From assembly GCF_003609995.1 (NCBI RefSeq), contig NZ_AP018786.1:2661162-2725161 (forward strand): a DNA stretch of 64,000 nt, written 5' to 3'. Origin of the DNA: Sutterella megalosphaeroides (GTDB taxonomy: Bacteria; Pseudomonadota; Gammaproteobacteria; Burkholderiales; Burkholderiaceae_F). A model generated the notes under the pieces. That model made no database searches. It had not been told where the DNA came from and saw only the letters and a list, made by a program, of their open reading frames with translations. Shown here in pieces: positions 18,174-26,451 of the stretch (the stretch's first letter is position 1; each line of letters begins with the position of its first letter). The translations under genes and the position numbers were made by a program.

Positions 18174-18240
18174 CGAGCGTTCGAGCGCTTGAGCGGCGCA
18201 CGCCGCGCGGAAAGTCCCGGGCGTGCGTCAAACTTCGCAA

Positions 18241-19530
18241 TTATTCGGTGAGACGCGCAATCGCACGGTAACCGATGTCGGAGCGCATCTGCATGCCGTC
18301 GAACACCACCTCGCAGGCGGCTTCGTAGGCCGTCTGTTGCGCGACGCGGATGTCGTCACCGAGCCCCACGACGCAGAGCACGCGACCGCCCGAGACGACC
18401 GTGAGGCCTTTTTCGAACTTCGTGCCCGCGTGGAAGACCATGCGGTCGGCGGTGTTTTCGGGGAGCTTCTCGATCACGGCGCCGCGTTCGGGCTTGGCGG
18501 GATAGCCGCGCGCCGCGCACACGACGCCGAGCGCCGTGCGCTCGTCCCATTCGATCGAGGCTTCGTCGAGCTTGCCGTCGATCGCCGCTTCGACCACCGT
18601 CGCGAAGTCGCTCTTGATGCGGGCCATGATGGGTTGCGTTTCCGGGTCGCCCATGCGGCAGTTGAATTCGAGCGTCTTCACCGACGTGGTGCCGTCGGCG
18701 AGCTGCTTGATCATGAGGCCGGCGTAGAGGAACCCGGTGTAACGGATCCCGTCGGCGGCCATGCCGCGCACCGTCGGGAGAATGATTTCGCGCATCACCT
18801 GCTCGTGCACGGCGGGCGTGACGACGGGAGCGGGCGAGTAGGCGCCCATGCCGCCCGTGTTGGGGCCCTGGTCGCGGTCGAGAAGACGCTTGTGGTCCTG
18901 CGAGGTCGCCATCGGGAGCACGTGTTCGCCGTCGACCATCACGATGAAGGAGGCTTCTTCGCCGTCGAGGAAGTCTTCGATCACGACGCGGGCACCCGCC
19001 TGGCCGAACTCGTGCCCTTCGAGCATCATGTCGACGGCGGCGTGCGCTTCGTCGGCCGTCATCGCCACGACGACGCCCTTGCCCGCGGCAAGACCGTCGG
19101 CCTTGATGACGATCGGAGCGCCCTTGCGGTCGATGTAATCGTGAGCGGCCTTCGGATCCGTGAAGCTTTCGTATTCGGCCGTCGGAATGCCGTGACGCTT
19201 CATGAACGCCTTGGCGAAGTCCTTCGAGCTTTCAAGTTGAGCCGCGGCCTTCGTCGGCCCGAAAATGCGCAGCCCTTCGGCGCGGAAACGGTCGACGATC
19301 CCGGCAGCGAGGGGAGCTTCGGGGCCCACGACCGTGAAGGCCACGTTTTCGCGGCGAACGAAGTCGACGAGTTCGCCGATATCGGTGAGGGGAACGTTTT
19401 CAAGGCCGCTTGCAAGTGCCGTGCCGGCGTTGCCCGGAGCGACGAACACTTTCTCAACGCGGCTGCTCTGAGCAAGACGCCAGGCGAGGGCGTGTTCGCG
19501 GCCGCCGTTGCCGACAACAAGGACGTTCAT
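18241..19530 (-). CDS. purD: Phosphoribosylamine-glycine ligase
   Basis: A 429-residue ATP-grasp enzyme of purine synthesis that joins glycine to 5-phosphoribosylamine. The N-terminal MNVLVVGNGGREHALAW, the ATP-grasp segment APIVIKADGLAAGKGVVVA and the signature DHKRLLDRDQGPNTGGMGAY are all present. Length is normal. AGAGG lies upstream of the ATG at 19530. It is separated from yebC by a terminator. The usual purH partner is not adjacent. Confidence 0.97.
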   Translation of the reverse strand: MNVLVVGNGGREHALAWRLAQSSRVEKVFVAPGNAGTALASGLENVPLTDIGELVDFVRRENVAFTVVGPEAPLAAGIVDRFRAEGLRIFGPTKAAAQLESSKDFAKAFMKRHGIPTAEYESFTDPKAAHDYIDRKGAPIVIKADGLAAGKGVVVAMTADEAHAAVDMMLEGHEFGQAGARVVIEDFLDGEEASFIVMVDGEHVLPMATSQDHKRLLDRDQGPNTGGMGAYSPAPVVTPAVHEQVMREIILPTVRGMAADGIRYTGFLYAGLMIKQLADGTTSVKTLEFNCRMGDPETQPIMARIKSDFATVVEAAIDGKLDEASIEWDERTALGVVCAARGYPAKPERGAVIEKLPENTADRMVFHAGTKFEKGLTVVSGGRVLCVVGLGDDIRVAQQTAYEAACEVVFDGMQMRSDIGYRAIARLTE

Positions 19531-19659
19531 GGAAAACCTCTTGAATGCTAGGGGTGGATGGAGGGAGATGTCTGCGGATACGGTCCGCAGGACCGTTCGA
19601 ATCGGGCTTCGGACGCGTCCGGAGCCATTCTAATCGAAGGCCGCGGCGAGTCCCGAAAA

Positions 19660-19693
19660 TGAAAACGCCGTCCGAGTGCTGGCGCATCCGGGC
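19660..19693 (-). terminator. Terminator downstream of yebC
   Basis: Minus-strand stem AAACGCCGCCCGG/CGGACGGCGTTTT followed by CATTTTC. The remaining bases up to purD show no gene. Confidence 0.75.
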
Positions 19694-19715
19694 GGCGTTT
19701 CCTCCGTCGGCGAGC

Positions 19716-20447
19716 TTATTCCTCGTCGAAGACGGCGGAGGTGTAGACCTGCTGAACGTCGTCAAGGTCTTCGAGGGCGTCGATGAGCTTCTGCATCTTT
19801 TCGGCGTCGGCCCCGGAGAGCTGCGTTTCGTTGAGCGGGCGGTAGGTGATTTCGGCCATTTCGGGTTCGAGACCGGCCGCTTCGAAGGCCTTGGAGACCG
19901 CATCGAAGGCCGAAGGATCGCACGTCACTTCGATCGAGCCGTCTTCGTCCGCCACCACGTCGTCGGCACCGGCTTCAAGGGCGACTTCCATGACGGCGTC
20001 TTCAGTGGCCTTGCCCGGCGCGAAGAAGAATTCGCCTTCGTGCTTGAACATGAAGGAAACGGACCCTTCCGTACCCATGTTGCCGCCGTGCTTCGAGAGG
20101 AGATGACGAACGTCGGCCACGGTGCGCACGCGGTTGTCGGTCGTGCAGTCGATGATGAGGGCGGCGCCGCCGATGCCGTAGCCTTCGTAGCGGACTTCTT
20201 CGTAGGAGACGCCCGGGAGCTGACCCGTGCCCTTCAGGATCGCATTCTGAATCGTGTCCTTCGGCACGTTGCCGCCGCGGGCCTTCACGAGAGCAAGGCG
20301 CAGACGGCTGTTCGTGTCGGGGTCGCCCCCGCCCATGCGAGCGGCAACGATGATTTCACGAACGAGCTTCGTCCAGAGGTTGGAGCGCTTGGCGTCCTGG
20401 CGCCCTTTGCGATGTTGGATGTTGGCCCACTTGGAATGACCCGCCAT
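19716..20447 (-). CDS. yebC: YebC/PmpR-family DNA-binding regulator
   Basis: A 243-residue protein beginning with the signature [20 protein letters not shown]. The three-domain TACO1/YebC fold is recognisable from [19 protein letters not shown], the acidic central domain and the C-terminal PLNETQL segment. Members act as transcriptional regulators, and recent work links the family to translation of difficult peptide stretches. The ATG at 20447 has AAGGA eight bases upstream; the longer open frame to 20471 lacks one. It is monocistronic. In E. coli yebC neighbours ruvC, but no ruv gene is present here. Confidence 0.95.
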   Translation of the reverse strand: MAGHSKWANIQHRKGRQDAKRSNLWTKLVREIIVAARMGGGDPDTNSRLRLALVKARGGNVPKDTIQNAILKGTGQLPGVSYEEVRYEGYGIGGAALIIDCTTDNRVRTVADVRHLLSKHGGNMGTEGSVSFMFKHEGEFFFAPGKATEDAVMEVALEAGADDVVADEDGSIEVTCDPSAFDAVSKAFEAAGLEPEMAEITYRPLNETQLSGADAEKMQKLIDALEDLDDVQQVYTSAVFDEE

Positions 20448-20663
20448 GATGGAATCCTTCTTTCTCTGCAAATTGTGAACGCAAGGTCCCGACCGGCCGG
20501 AAGGGTGCCGCCCGGAGGCGGTACGGACCGTTGCGGCGAGACCTCGAAAACGGGCCTTTCTCCAGGACCCCTCCGATACGCTCGGGCGAGCCTTGGAAAA
20601 AAGGAGCGGTTATTTTAGTCCAAACGAGGGAAATCCTGCTGTTGTTCGGAATTCCCGACGAAC

Positions 20664-20692
20664 AAAAAAACGGACGGCCGAAAAGCCGCCCG
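20664..20692 (-). terminator. Terminator of the M20 amidohydrolase gene
   Basis: Minus-strand stem CGGGCGGC/GGCCGTCCG closed by a TTTTC loop and followed by seven T. The rest of 20448-20755 is the yebC upstream region, with no gene seen; a second hairpin GCGCGGC/GCCGCGC lies near 20711-20729. Confidence 0.8.
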
Positions 20693-20755
20693 CTTTCCTC
20701 GAGCCGGAGCGCGGCCCGAAAGCCGCGCCCGAACGCTCGAAATCCGGGATGCGCG

Positions 20756-22033
20756 TTACCCGAGGATGCGACCGATGACGTTCGCCCAAACGGCGAGACC
20801 CGTGTCGAGATCCTTTTCCTGAATGTCGAAGCGCGCCGTGTGGTGGCCCGACGGACGGTCGGAGCCGAGCACGAAGAACGCGGCCTTGCCGCCGTGCGCC
20901 TGGACGCGGCGGGCGAGAATCGTCGCGTCTTCGGAGCCGCCGAAGTTCATCGGTTCTTCGCAGACCTTGAGGCCCGGAACCGCTTCGCCCGCGTCCTTCA
21001 GCACGGCGACGAGTTCGGGGTCGTTCGTGAGGTCGACGGCTTCGCCCATCTTTTCGATGGTGTACTCGCACCCCTGCGCCAGGGCGCAGCCCTTGATGAT
21101 CGCGACGGCGCTGTCGTACATGTACTGGTTGATTTCGCCCGTTTCACCGCGCACTTCCATCTTCATGACGGCCTTGCTCGGAATGACGTTGCGGCCTTCG
21201 CCGGCGTTGAGCTGGCCCACGTTGATGCGGGTCATGCCGGAGCCGTGGCGCGCGATGCCGAGAAGCTGCACGAACGCATTGCAGGCGGCGGCCATGGCGT
21301 TGCGGCCGGCATTGGGTTCGACGCCCGCGTGGGCGGGACGACCCGTGTAGGTGACGTCGAGCTTCGTCGTGCAGAGGAACCCGTACGGGTTGATCGACAT
21401 TTCACCGGACTTGCACATCATGGCGATGTGGGAGCTCAGGAAGAAGTCCGCGTCGTCGACGACGCCCGAGGCGGCCATGCCGGCCGCGCCGCGCACGCCT
21501 TCTTCGGCGGGCTGGAAAAGGATCTTGATGCGACCCTTCATCTGGTCCTTGTTGTCGGCGAACCAGTGCGCGACGGCCAGACCCGTCGAGGTGTGGGCGT
21601 CGTGGCCGCAGGCGTGCATCAGACCCGGACGCGTGGAAACGAAGCCTTCCTTGGCGGGCAGGTGATCGCCTTCGGTCGATTCGGTCACGGGCACGCAGTC
21701 GATGTCGAAGCGAACGGCGAGCGTGGGACCGGGGCGACCCGTGTCGAGCACGCCGACGCAACCCGTGTAGCCTTCCATTTCGGCGAGGAGCTCTTCGGAG
21801 ACGCCGTTGGCGCGGGCGTACGCAAGACCGGCCTCGACCACCTTCGGATTGCGACCGAGGCAGTTGTCGGGATTGATGACCTTCGTGCCCGTCAGCACTT
21901 CGTAGCCGTATTCGCGCAACTTGCCGATCACGAAGGCCGTGGTCGTAAATTCGCTCCACCCTTCTTCGGGCATCGTATGCAGATGACGACGAACTTCGAT
22001 CAGCTGGTCATGATAGGCGGACGTGCATGTCAT
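20756..22033 (-). CDS. M20-family amidohydrolase (aminoacyl/aminobenzoyl-glutamate hydrolase-like)
   Basis: A 425-residue zinc-dependent amidohydrolase. Metal ligands are visible as HACGHDAHTS, the FQPAEEG glutamates and the C-terminal SGHHTARFD. The dimerisation or lid domain (TYTGRPAHAG) is in its normal place. The overall form resembles AbgA/hippurate hydrolase enzymes that cleave N-acyl amino acids, but the substrate cannot be read from sequence. The ATG at 22033 follows a strong AGGAG. The open frame extends to 22216 through the control region and is rejected there. It is divergently arranged with a second M20 enzyme, and a dyad operator candidate overlaps its promoter. Confidence 0.88.
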   Translation of the reverse strand: MTCTSAYHDQLIEVRRHLHTMPEEGWSEFTTTAFVIGKLREYGYEVLTGTKVINPDNCLGRNPKVVEAGLAYARANGVSEELLAEMEGYTGCVGVLDTGRPGPTLAVRFDIDCVPVTESTEGDHLPAKEGFVSTRPGLMHACGHDAHTSTGLAVAHWFADNKDQMKGRIKILFQPAEEGVRGAAGMAASGVVDDADFFLSSHIAMMCKSGEMSINPYGFLCTTKLDVTYTGRPAHAGVEPNAGRNAMAAACNAFVQLLGIARHGSGMTRINVGQLNAGEGRNVIPSKAVMKMEVRGETGEINQYMYDSAVAIIKGCALAQGCEYTIEKMGEAVDLTNDPELVAVLKDAGEAVPGLKVCEEPMNFGGSEDATILARRVQAHGGKAAFFVLGSDRPSGHHTARFDIQEKDLDTGLAVWANVIGRILG

Positions 22034-22090
22034 TGTCTTTTCTCCTAGGGGTGTGGCTCCCGTTTCCGTTCGGAAGCTTCTGCACGAATC

Positions 22091-22108
22091 ATTATGGTTG
22101 GCTAACCA
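22091..22108 (-). promoter_or_regulatory. Candidate promoter -10 overlapped by a TGGTT/AACCA dyad
   Basis: The minus-strand -10 candidate CATAAT (22091-22096) abuts a 14-bp dyad TGGTT-N4-AACCA (22095-22108), about 60 bases upstream of the M20 start. Two ATCATTA copies (22088-22094, 22114-22120) flank it. The remaining divergent region to 22381 shows no gene, only a weak plus-strand TATATC near 22289. Confidence 0.45.
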
Positions 22109-22381
22109 CAAAGGATCATTAGTAGAAACCTTATGTCTTCTAGCCATTCGCGGGGTTTCATGTGAAATGACGTCCGCATTCCCTGATCCGTCGGCGCTCG
22201 TTGCGTCCGCGCGCAATGTGAAGACCGTCGTTTTCCTTGCGGTTCGTCACGCCTCGGGCTTTATCCCTACCTATCTCGGGGAGAAGGATCTATATCATAA
22301 GGAGTACTTTTCCCCGGAACGATCTTGCGCGAACCCGAGCGCCTTTCGTCCGCCCGCCCCATACCTTCAGGAGTGTTTTCC

Positions 22382-23656
22382 ATGAGAGAAGCCTGTCGCA
22401 TCGAGGCCGAAGGCCTTGCCTACGCCGAACGGATTTTCAACACCGTGCGGGACATGTCGAAGGACGGTCCCGGGGTCACCCGTCAAGGTTACGGGCCGGT
22501 GGAAAGCCGCGTGCTCGATTACCTCGAAGGCCTCGGTCGGGAGCTCGATCTCGAAATCGAAAAGGATCCTGCCGGGAACGTCTGGATGACGCTTCCGGGC
22601 GCGGACCGCACGCTCCCCGCCTTCGTTGCGGGCAGCCACGCCGACAGCGTTCCGGAAGGGGGTAATTTCGACGGCCTTGCGGGGATCGTCGCGGCGCTCA
22701 CCGTTCTCTGGTGGATGCGCCGCACGAACTTCACCCCGAAGCGCGACGTGCGCGCGCTCCTTTTGCGCTGCGAAGAAAGCTCGTTCTTCGGCAAGGCCTA
22801 CGTGGGTTCGCTCGGCATGATGGGGCGCCTCACCGAAGCGGACCTGCAACTCAAGCACCGCACGACGGGCGAAACGCTCGAGGCGGCCATGCGCTCGCAG
22901 GGCGTCGACCCAAGCGCGCTCGTGACGGGTCGCCCCGTCGTCGACACGTTGAAAATAGCCGCTTTCGTCGAACTCCACATCGAACAGGGTCCAATGCTCG
23001 ATCGCGACCCCGAAGTTCGCACCGCCGTGGTGACGGGCATTCGCGGCAACATCCGACACAAGCGCGTCGTCTGCCGCGGCGAAACCGCGCACTCGGGGGC
23101 GCTCGACCGCATTTACCGCCACGACGCGGTGATGGCGACCGCGCGGCTTCTCTCCCGCATGGAAGACCGCTGGACCGAATGGAACGAAGCCGGCAAAGAC
23201 CTCGTCTTCACAACGGGCGTGCTGACGACCGCGCCGACCGCCGCGATTTCCGTCATTCCAGGCGAAACCGCTTTCACGATCGACATGCGCAGCCTCTCAA
23301 CCGAGGTGCTCGAAGACTTCCACGCACTGCTTCTTGAAGAAGCGAAGCGCATCGAAGCCGAGCGCGGCGTTCGTTTCGAGTTCGACAACGCCCTGCGTAC
23401 GGCCCCCGCCGTCGTCGACGCCGCGTTGTCGGATCGACTTGTCGAAAGCGCCCGCCACGCGGGCGTTCCCGCGATGCGCCTTGCTTCGGGCGCGGGTCAC
23501 GACACGGCCGTTCTCGCCAATGCCGGCATTCCCGTCGCCATGATTTTCATTGCCAACCAGAACGGCTCCCACAACCCGCACGAAGCCATGAAGCTCGAAG
23601 ACTTCATGGCAGGCACGGCGGTGCTTTGGAACACCATCAAGCGTTTCGACGAATAA
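22382..23656 (+). CDS. M20-family Zn-dependent hydrolase (N-carbamoyl amino acid / allantoate amidohydrolase type)
   Basis: 424 residues. The AllC/beta-ureidopropionase/hydantoinase-carbamoylase subgroup is indicated by GSHADSVPEGGNFDG, the EES metal glutamates, the hallmark VELHIEQGP and the C-terminal SGAGHDTAVLA with SHNPHE. These enzymes hydrolyse N-carbamoyl or ureido groups from amino acids or purine-breakdown products. The ATG at 22382 has CAGGAG at about nine bases. No allantoinase, hydantoinase or permease gene is next to it, so the exact substrate is open. The response-regulator gene follows 54 bp downstream with no clear terminator between. Confidence 0.9.
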   Translation: MREACRIEAEGLAYAERIFNTVRDMSKDGPGVTRQGYGPVESRVLDYLEGLGRELDLEIEKDPAGNVWMTLPGADRTLPAFVAGSHADSVPEGGNFDGLAGIVAALTVLWWMRRTNFTPKRDVRALLLRCEESSFFGKAYVGSLGMMGRLTEADLQLKHRTTGETLEAAMRSQGVDPSALVTGRPVVDTLKIAAFVELHIEQGPMLDRDPEVRTAVVTGIRGNIRHKRVVCRGETAHSGALDRIYRHDAVMATARLLSRMEDRWTEWNEAGKDLVFTTGVLTTAPTAAISVIPGETAFTIDMRSLSTEVLEDFHALLLEEAKRIEAERGVRFEFDNALRTAPAVVDAALSDRLVESARHAGVPAMRLASGAGHDTAVLANAGIPVAMIFIANQNGSHNPHEAMKLEDFMAGTAVLWNTIKRFDE

Positions 23657-23668
23657 GACCAACAAAAA

Positions 23669-23710
23669 AAGGAGGTGCGGCGTCGGAACCCGGCGTCGCA
23701 CGGTTTTCCC
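23669..23710 (+). promoter_or_regulatory. Shine-Dalgarno separated from its start codon by a 12-bp hairpin
   Basis: AAGGAGG (23669-23675) lies 36 bases from the ATG at 23711, too far for normal initiation. Between them a stem pairs 23675-23686 with 23690-23701 (12 pairs, two of them G-U, AAC loop). With the stem folded, AGGAG is exactly nine bases from the ATG. No start codon lies at normal distance from the SD. Confidence 0.55.
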
Positions 23711-24391
23711 ATGGACTCTCCACGCAAACCCTGCGTCATCGTCGTCGATGACTATCCGCTCTTTCGCCAGGCGATCGCCTCGGTGCTTCACGACTCCGGC
23801 GAATTCGAACTCCTCGGCCTCACCGGGGACGGCACGACCGCACTCAGTCTGACGAGCCTTCGTCCCGACATCGCCCTGATCGACCTCGACGCCGAGGGGT
23901 TCGATCCGATCGAGCTCCTGCGCGAGATCAAGTACCGTCAACCGAGCTGCAAGGTCGTGATGTTCATGGGGTCCGCGCAGAAGAATTCGAAAATGCTCAT
24001 GGAAGCCATTCGCTCGGAAGCGAACGGCTACCTCTTGCGCAACATTGAGATTTCCGAATTCCTGGAGCAGATGCGCAACGTCGCCAAGGGCGGCATGGCC
24101 GCTTCGGAGAAAATCACCTCGGTGCTTGCCGAGCAGCTTCGCGACGGGGCATTCCCCACGGAGGATTCCGCGCTCCTGCAACAGCTCACGAAGCGCGAAT
24201 TCGACGTGCTCTGCTGCATTGCCTCGGGCCTCACGAACCATGACATCGGAGAGCGCCTCAACATCTCGGACGGCACCGTGAAGGTGCACGTGAAGCACCT
24301 TCTCAAGAAGCTGCGCTTCCGCTCCCGCGTAGAGGTGGCGGTCTGGGCGTCCGAGCGCGGACACCGCATTGCGAAGGATCAGCGTCCTTAA
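23711..24391 (+). CDS. NarL/FixJ-family response regulator with atypical receiver
   Basis: 226 residues: a receiver domain (1-120) and a LuxR-type helix-turn-helix (about 157-215). The DNA-binding half is very close to NarL of E. coli, including DGTVKVHVKHLLKKL and SRVEVAVW. In the receiver the acidic pair (D13, D14) and phospho-acceptor D58 are kept. The switch Ser/Thr is replaced by M86 and the conserved Lys by R110 (YLLRN for YLLKD), and the MPG loop after D58 reads DAEGF. No histidine kinase gene is nearby. It may be phosphorylated weakly or act independently of phosphorylation. The start is set by the hairpin-spaced ribosome site. Confidence 0.9.
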   Translation: MDSPRKPCVIVVDDYPLFRQAIASVLHDSGEFELLGLTGDGTTALSLTSLRPDIALIDLDAEGFDPIELLREIKYRQPSCKVVMFMGSAQKNSKMLMEAIRSEANGYLLRNIEISEFLEQMRNVAKGGMAASEKITSVLAEQLRDGAFPTEDSALLQQLTKREFDVLCCIASGLTNHDIGERLNISDGTVKVHVKHLLKKLRFRSRVEVAVWASERGHRIAKDQRP

Positions 24392-24432
24392 CCCGGGCGG
24401 CCAGGAGGGCGGTCGCCCTCTCCGCACCCGAT

Positions 24433-24476
24433 AGAAAGCGGGAGCCGGTTCGTCCGGGCTCCCGCTTTCTTTTGTC
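24433..24476 (+). terminator. Terminator of the response-regulator gene
   Basis: GAAAGCGGGAGCC/GGCTCCCGCTTTC stem followed by TTTTG. Confidence 0.9.
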
Positions 24477-24587
24477 CGTTCGCTCGGAGGGGTTCGACCC
24501 TCGTCCTCGGGAACCGCAAGCTCCAAGTGCGCGATCCGTCACGAAAGGACTCCCCGGCATCCTCTCCCGCACCGAGTCCGGAATAAC

Positions 24588-24653
24588 GGAAAGGGCGCCC
24601 TCTCGGAGCGCCCTTTTCGGGTGTTTCGGGAGGCGCTTCGGCAGCGCCTCCCC
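24588..24653 (-). terminator. Paired hairpins downstream of dcuB
   Basis: GGGAGGCGC/GCGCCTCCC (24627-24653) followed, on the minus strand, by AAAGGGCGC/GCGCCCTTT (24588-24616) with a short T-tract. They probably end the dcuB transcript. Confidence 0.55.
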
Positions 24654-24685
24654 GACATCTAATTGTCCTCTGAAATGGTTTTCTA

Positions 24686-26038
24686 TTAGATGTAGCCGTA
24701 AGCCAGGCCGAGGAAGTAACCCACGATCGAGGCCGTGATCACGCCGATCAAACCCGGAAGGATGAAGGAGTGATTGATCACGAAGCGGCCGATGTGCGTC
24801 GTACCCGAGCGGTCGAACTGAATGGCCGCGAGGTCGGACGGATAGGTCGGCAGGATGTAGTAGCCGTAGCAAGCCGACGAGAAGGCGACGACGAGTCCCG
24901 GAGGCGTACCGATGGCCAGCGCCACAGGAACGATGGTCGCAATGGCGGCGGCCTGCGAGTTCACGAGCTTCGAGACGAGCAGGAGCACGATGGCGTAGGT
25001 CCACGGCATTTCACGCACCCACTCCGTCAGGACTTCCTTCAGGTTGGCCAAGTGCGAAGCGAACATCGTGTCGGCCATCCAGGCCACGCCGTACACGGCC
25101 ACGATGGCGACCATACCGGCGTTGAAGACGTTGGTCTTCGCAACGGACGAAGCGCGCGTCTTGCAGAAGGCGACCATGAGAGCGCCGGCCGTCAGCATGA
25201 ACATCTGAATGGCGAGCGTCATCGAGAGGGCCTTGCCGCCCACGACCGGGCGCAAACTCGGGAACATGCCGAGCAGAGCCACCACGACCACGGTGCCGAG
25301 GAAGATCCAGAGCGAAGCCCACTGTTCGGGACGGAACTTGACGCCGATGAGGGTCGTCGTTTCGCCGTAGACGTACTTGCGCTGTTCGGGATCCGAGATA
25401 AGACGCTGGAACTCTTCGTCCTTGTCGAGGTCCTTGCCGCGGAAGACCGAATAGGTCGCTTCGGCAAAGAGGCCCACGATGGCCGACGGGATCACGATCG
25501 CGAAGAGCTGCGTGAAGCCGAAGGGCTTGCCGCCCACTTCATAGCCGTCAAGGAGCGAAATCATTGACACGGCGGCCACGGCGGCCGGCGAGCAGATCAC
25601 GCCCATCTGAGCGGCAATGGTCGAAGCCGCCATCGGACGTTCCGGACGAATGCCGTTCTTGATCGCCACGTCGTAGATAATCGGGAGCATCGTGTAGACC
25701 ACGTGACCCGTACCGCAGAGAACCGTCAGGAACCAGCAGATGTACGGAGCCAGGTAGCAGACGAAGCGCGGATGACGACGGAGCATCTTTTCCGCAATCT
25801 GCAGAAGGCAGTCGAGACCGCCCGCGGCCTGCAGGGTCGCCGAAGCGCACACCACGGAGAGAATCGTCAGAATGACGTCGACCGGAGGTTTGCCGGGCTT
25901 GAGGTGGAAGACGAAGATAAGGATGACGAGGCCCACGCCGCCGATCAGGCCAAGCCCCATGCCGCCCTTGCGGGCACCGTAGAACAGCGCGGCGAGAACC
26001 ACCAGCAGCTGAATCCAAAAGTCAAAACCGAGAGTCAT
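24686..26038 (-). CDS. dcuB: Anaerobic C4-dicarboxylate transporter, DcuB type
   Basis: 450 residues with about 10-12 membrane helices. It matches E. coli DcuB throughout, for example [53 protein letters not shown] and [14 protein letters not shown]. DcuB exchanges fumarate, malate or aspartate for succinate during fumarate respiration; in E. coli it also modulates the DcuS sensor. The ATG at 26038 gives the E. coli-like N-terminus; the frame continues upstream into the control region but with no homology. It lies directly downstream of the fumarase gene, with a terminator and 413 bp of control DNA between. Confidence 0.96.
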   Translation of the reverse strand: MTLGFDFWIQLLVVLAALFYGARKGGMGLGLIGGVGLVILIFVFHLKPGKPPVDVILTILSVVCASATLQAAGGLDCLLQIAEKMLRRHPRFVCYLAPYICWFLTVLCGTGHVVYTMLPIIYDVAIKNGIRPERPMAASTIAAQMGVICSPAAVAAVSMISLLDGYEVGGKPFGFTQLFAIVIPSAIVGLFAEATYSVFRGKDLDKDEEFQRLISDPEQRKYVYGETTTLIGVKFRPEQWASLWIFLGTVVVVALLGMFPSLRPVVGGKALSMTLAIQMFMLTAGALMVAFCKTRASSVAKTNVFNAGMVAIVAVYGVAWMADTMFASHLANLKEVLTEWVREMPWTYAIVLLLVSKLVNSQAAAIATIVPVALAIGTPPGLVVAFSSACYGYYILPTYPSDLAAIQFDRSGTTHIGRFVINHSFILPGLIGVITASIVGYFLGLAYGYI

Positions 26039-26365
26039 GTCTAATCTCGCAATGAAGTGAGGACAGGCGAAATGTACCTCCTCGACCACTCCTTTAGAAG
26101 TAGGGAATGCCTGATCTTTTGACTCAATACAAATTGTTTCCACAAGGGTAGGCAACCTTTACATTCCCGAGGACGGACCGTCCCGGGAATGCCGACGGAG
26201 CAAGCAGAAGTTCCTTATTTTTCAGGAAAAAACTAAAGTAAATTACCTAGCACGAGGCTCTGTAGGCACCCCTTCGATCCTTCGCTTTTTGTTACACCAT
26301 CAGTGACAACCCCTACCTATATCTGTGTAGATTCTTCCGATTCCGCCTACCCTCGGGACGGACGC
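26039..26365 (-). promoter_or_regulatory. dcuB control region
   Basis: No gene is seen. Three elements stand out. An FNR/CRP-like dyad TTGACTCAATACAA at 26119-26132 matches the FNR consensus at about 7 of 10 positions. A strong hairpin CATTCCCG...CGGGAATG at 26162-26191 has a nested GGACGG/CCGTCC. A CTCTGTAGG element at 26258-26266 is the same sequence found twice at the fumarase promoter. No convincing -35/-10 pair could be fixed. Confidence 0.4.
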
Positions 26366-26402
26366 AAAAAAGCTCCGTCCGGCTTGGATCGGACGGAGCT
26401 TC
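26366..26402 (-). terminator. Terminator of the fumarase gene
   Basis: Minus-strand stem AAGCTCCGTCCG/CGGACGGAGCTT followed by TTTTTG. Confidence 0.9.
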
Positions 26403-26451
26403 CGAGAGGGGCGCACTCCCGATGGGGAGGCGCCCGGAGCGCTTTTCGCGA

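Noticed and set aside
19585..19632. Possible tRNA T-arm (GTTCGAATC)
   Set aside because: No matching acceptor, D-arm or anticodon arm can be drawn around it.
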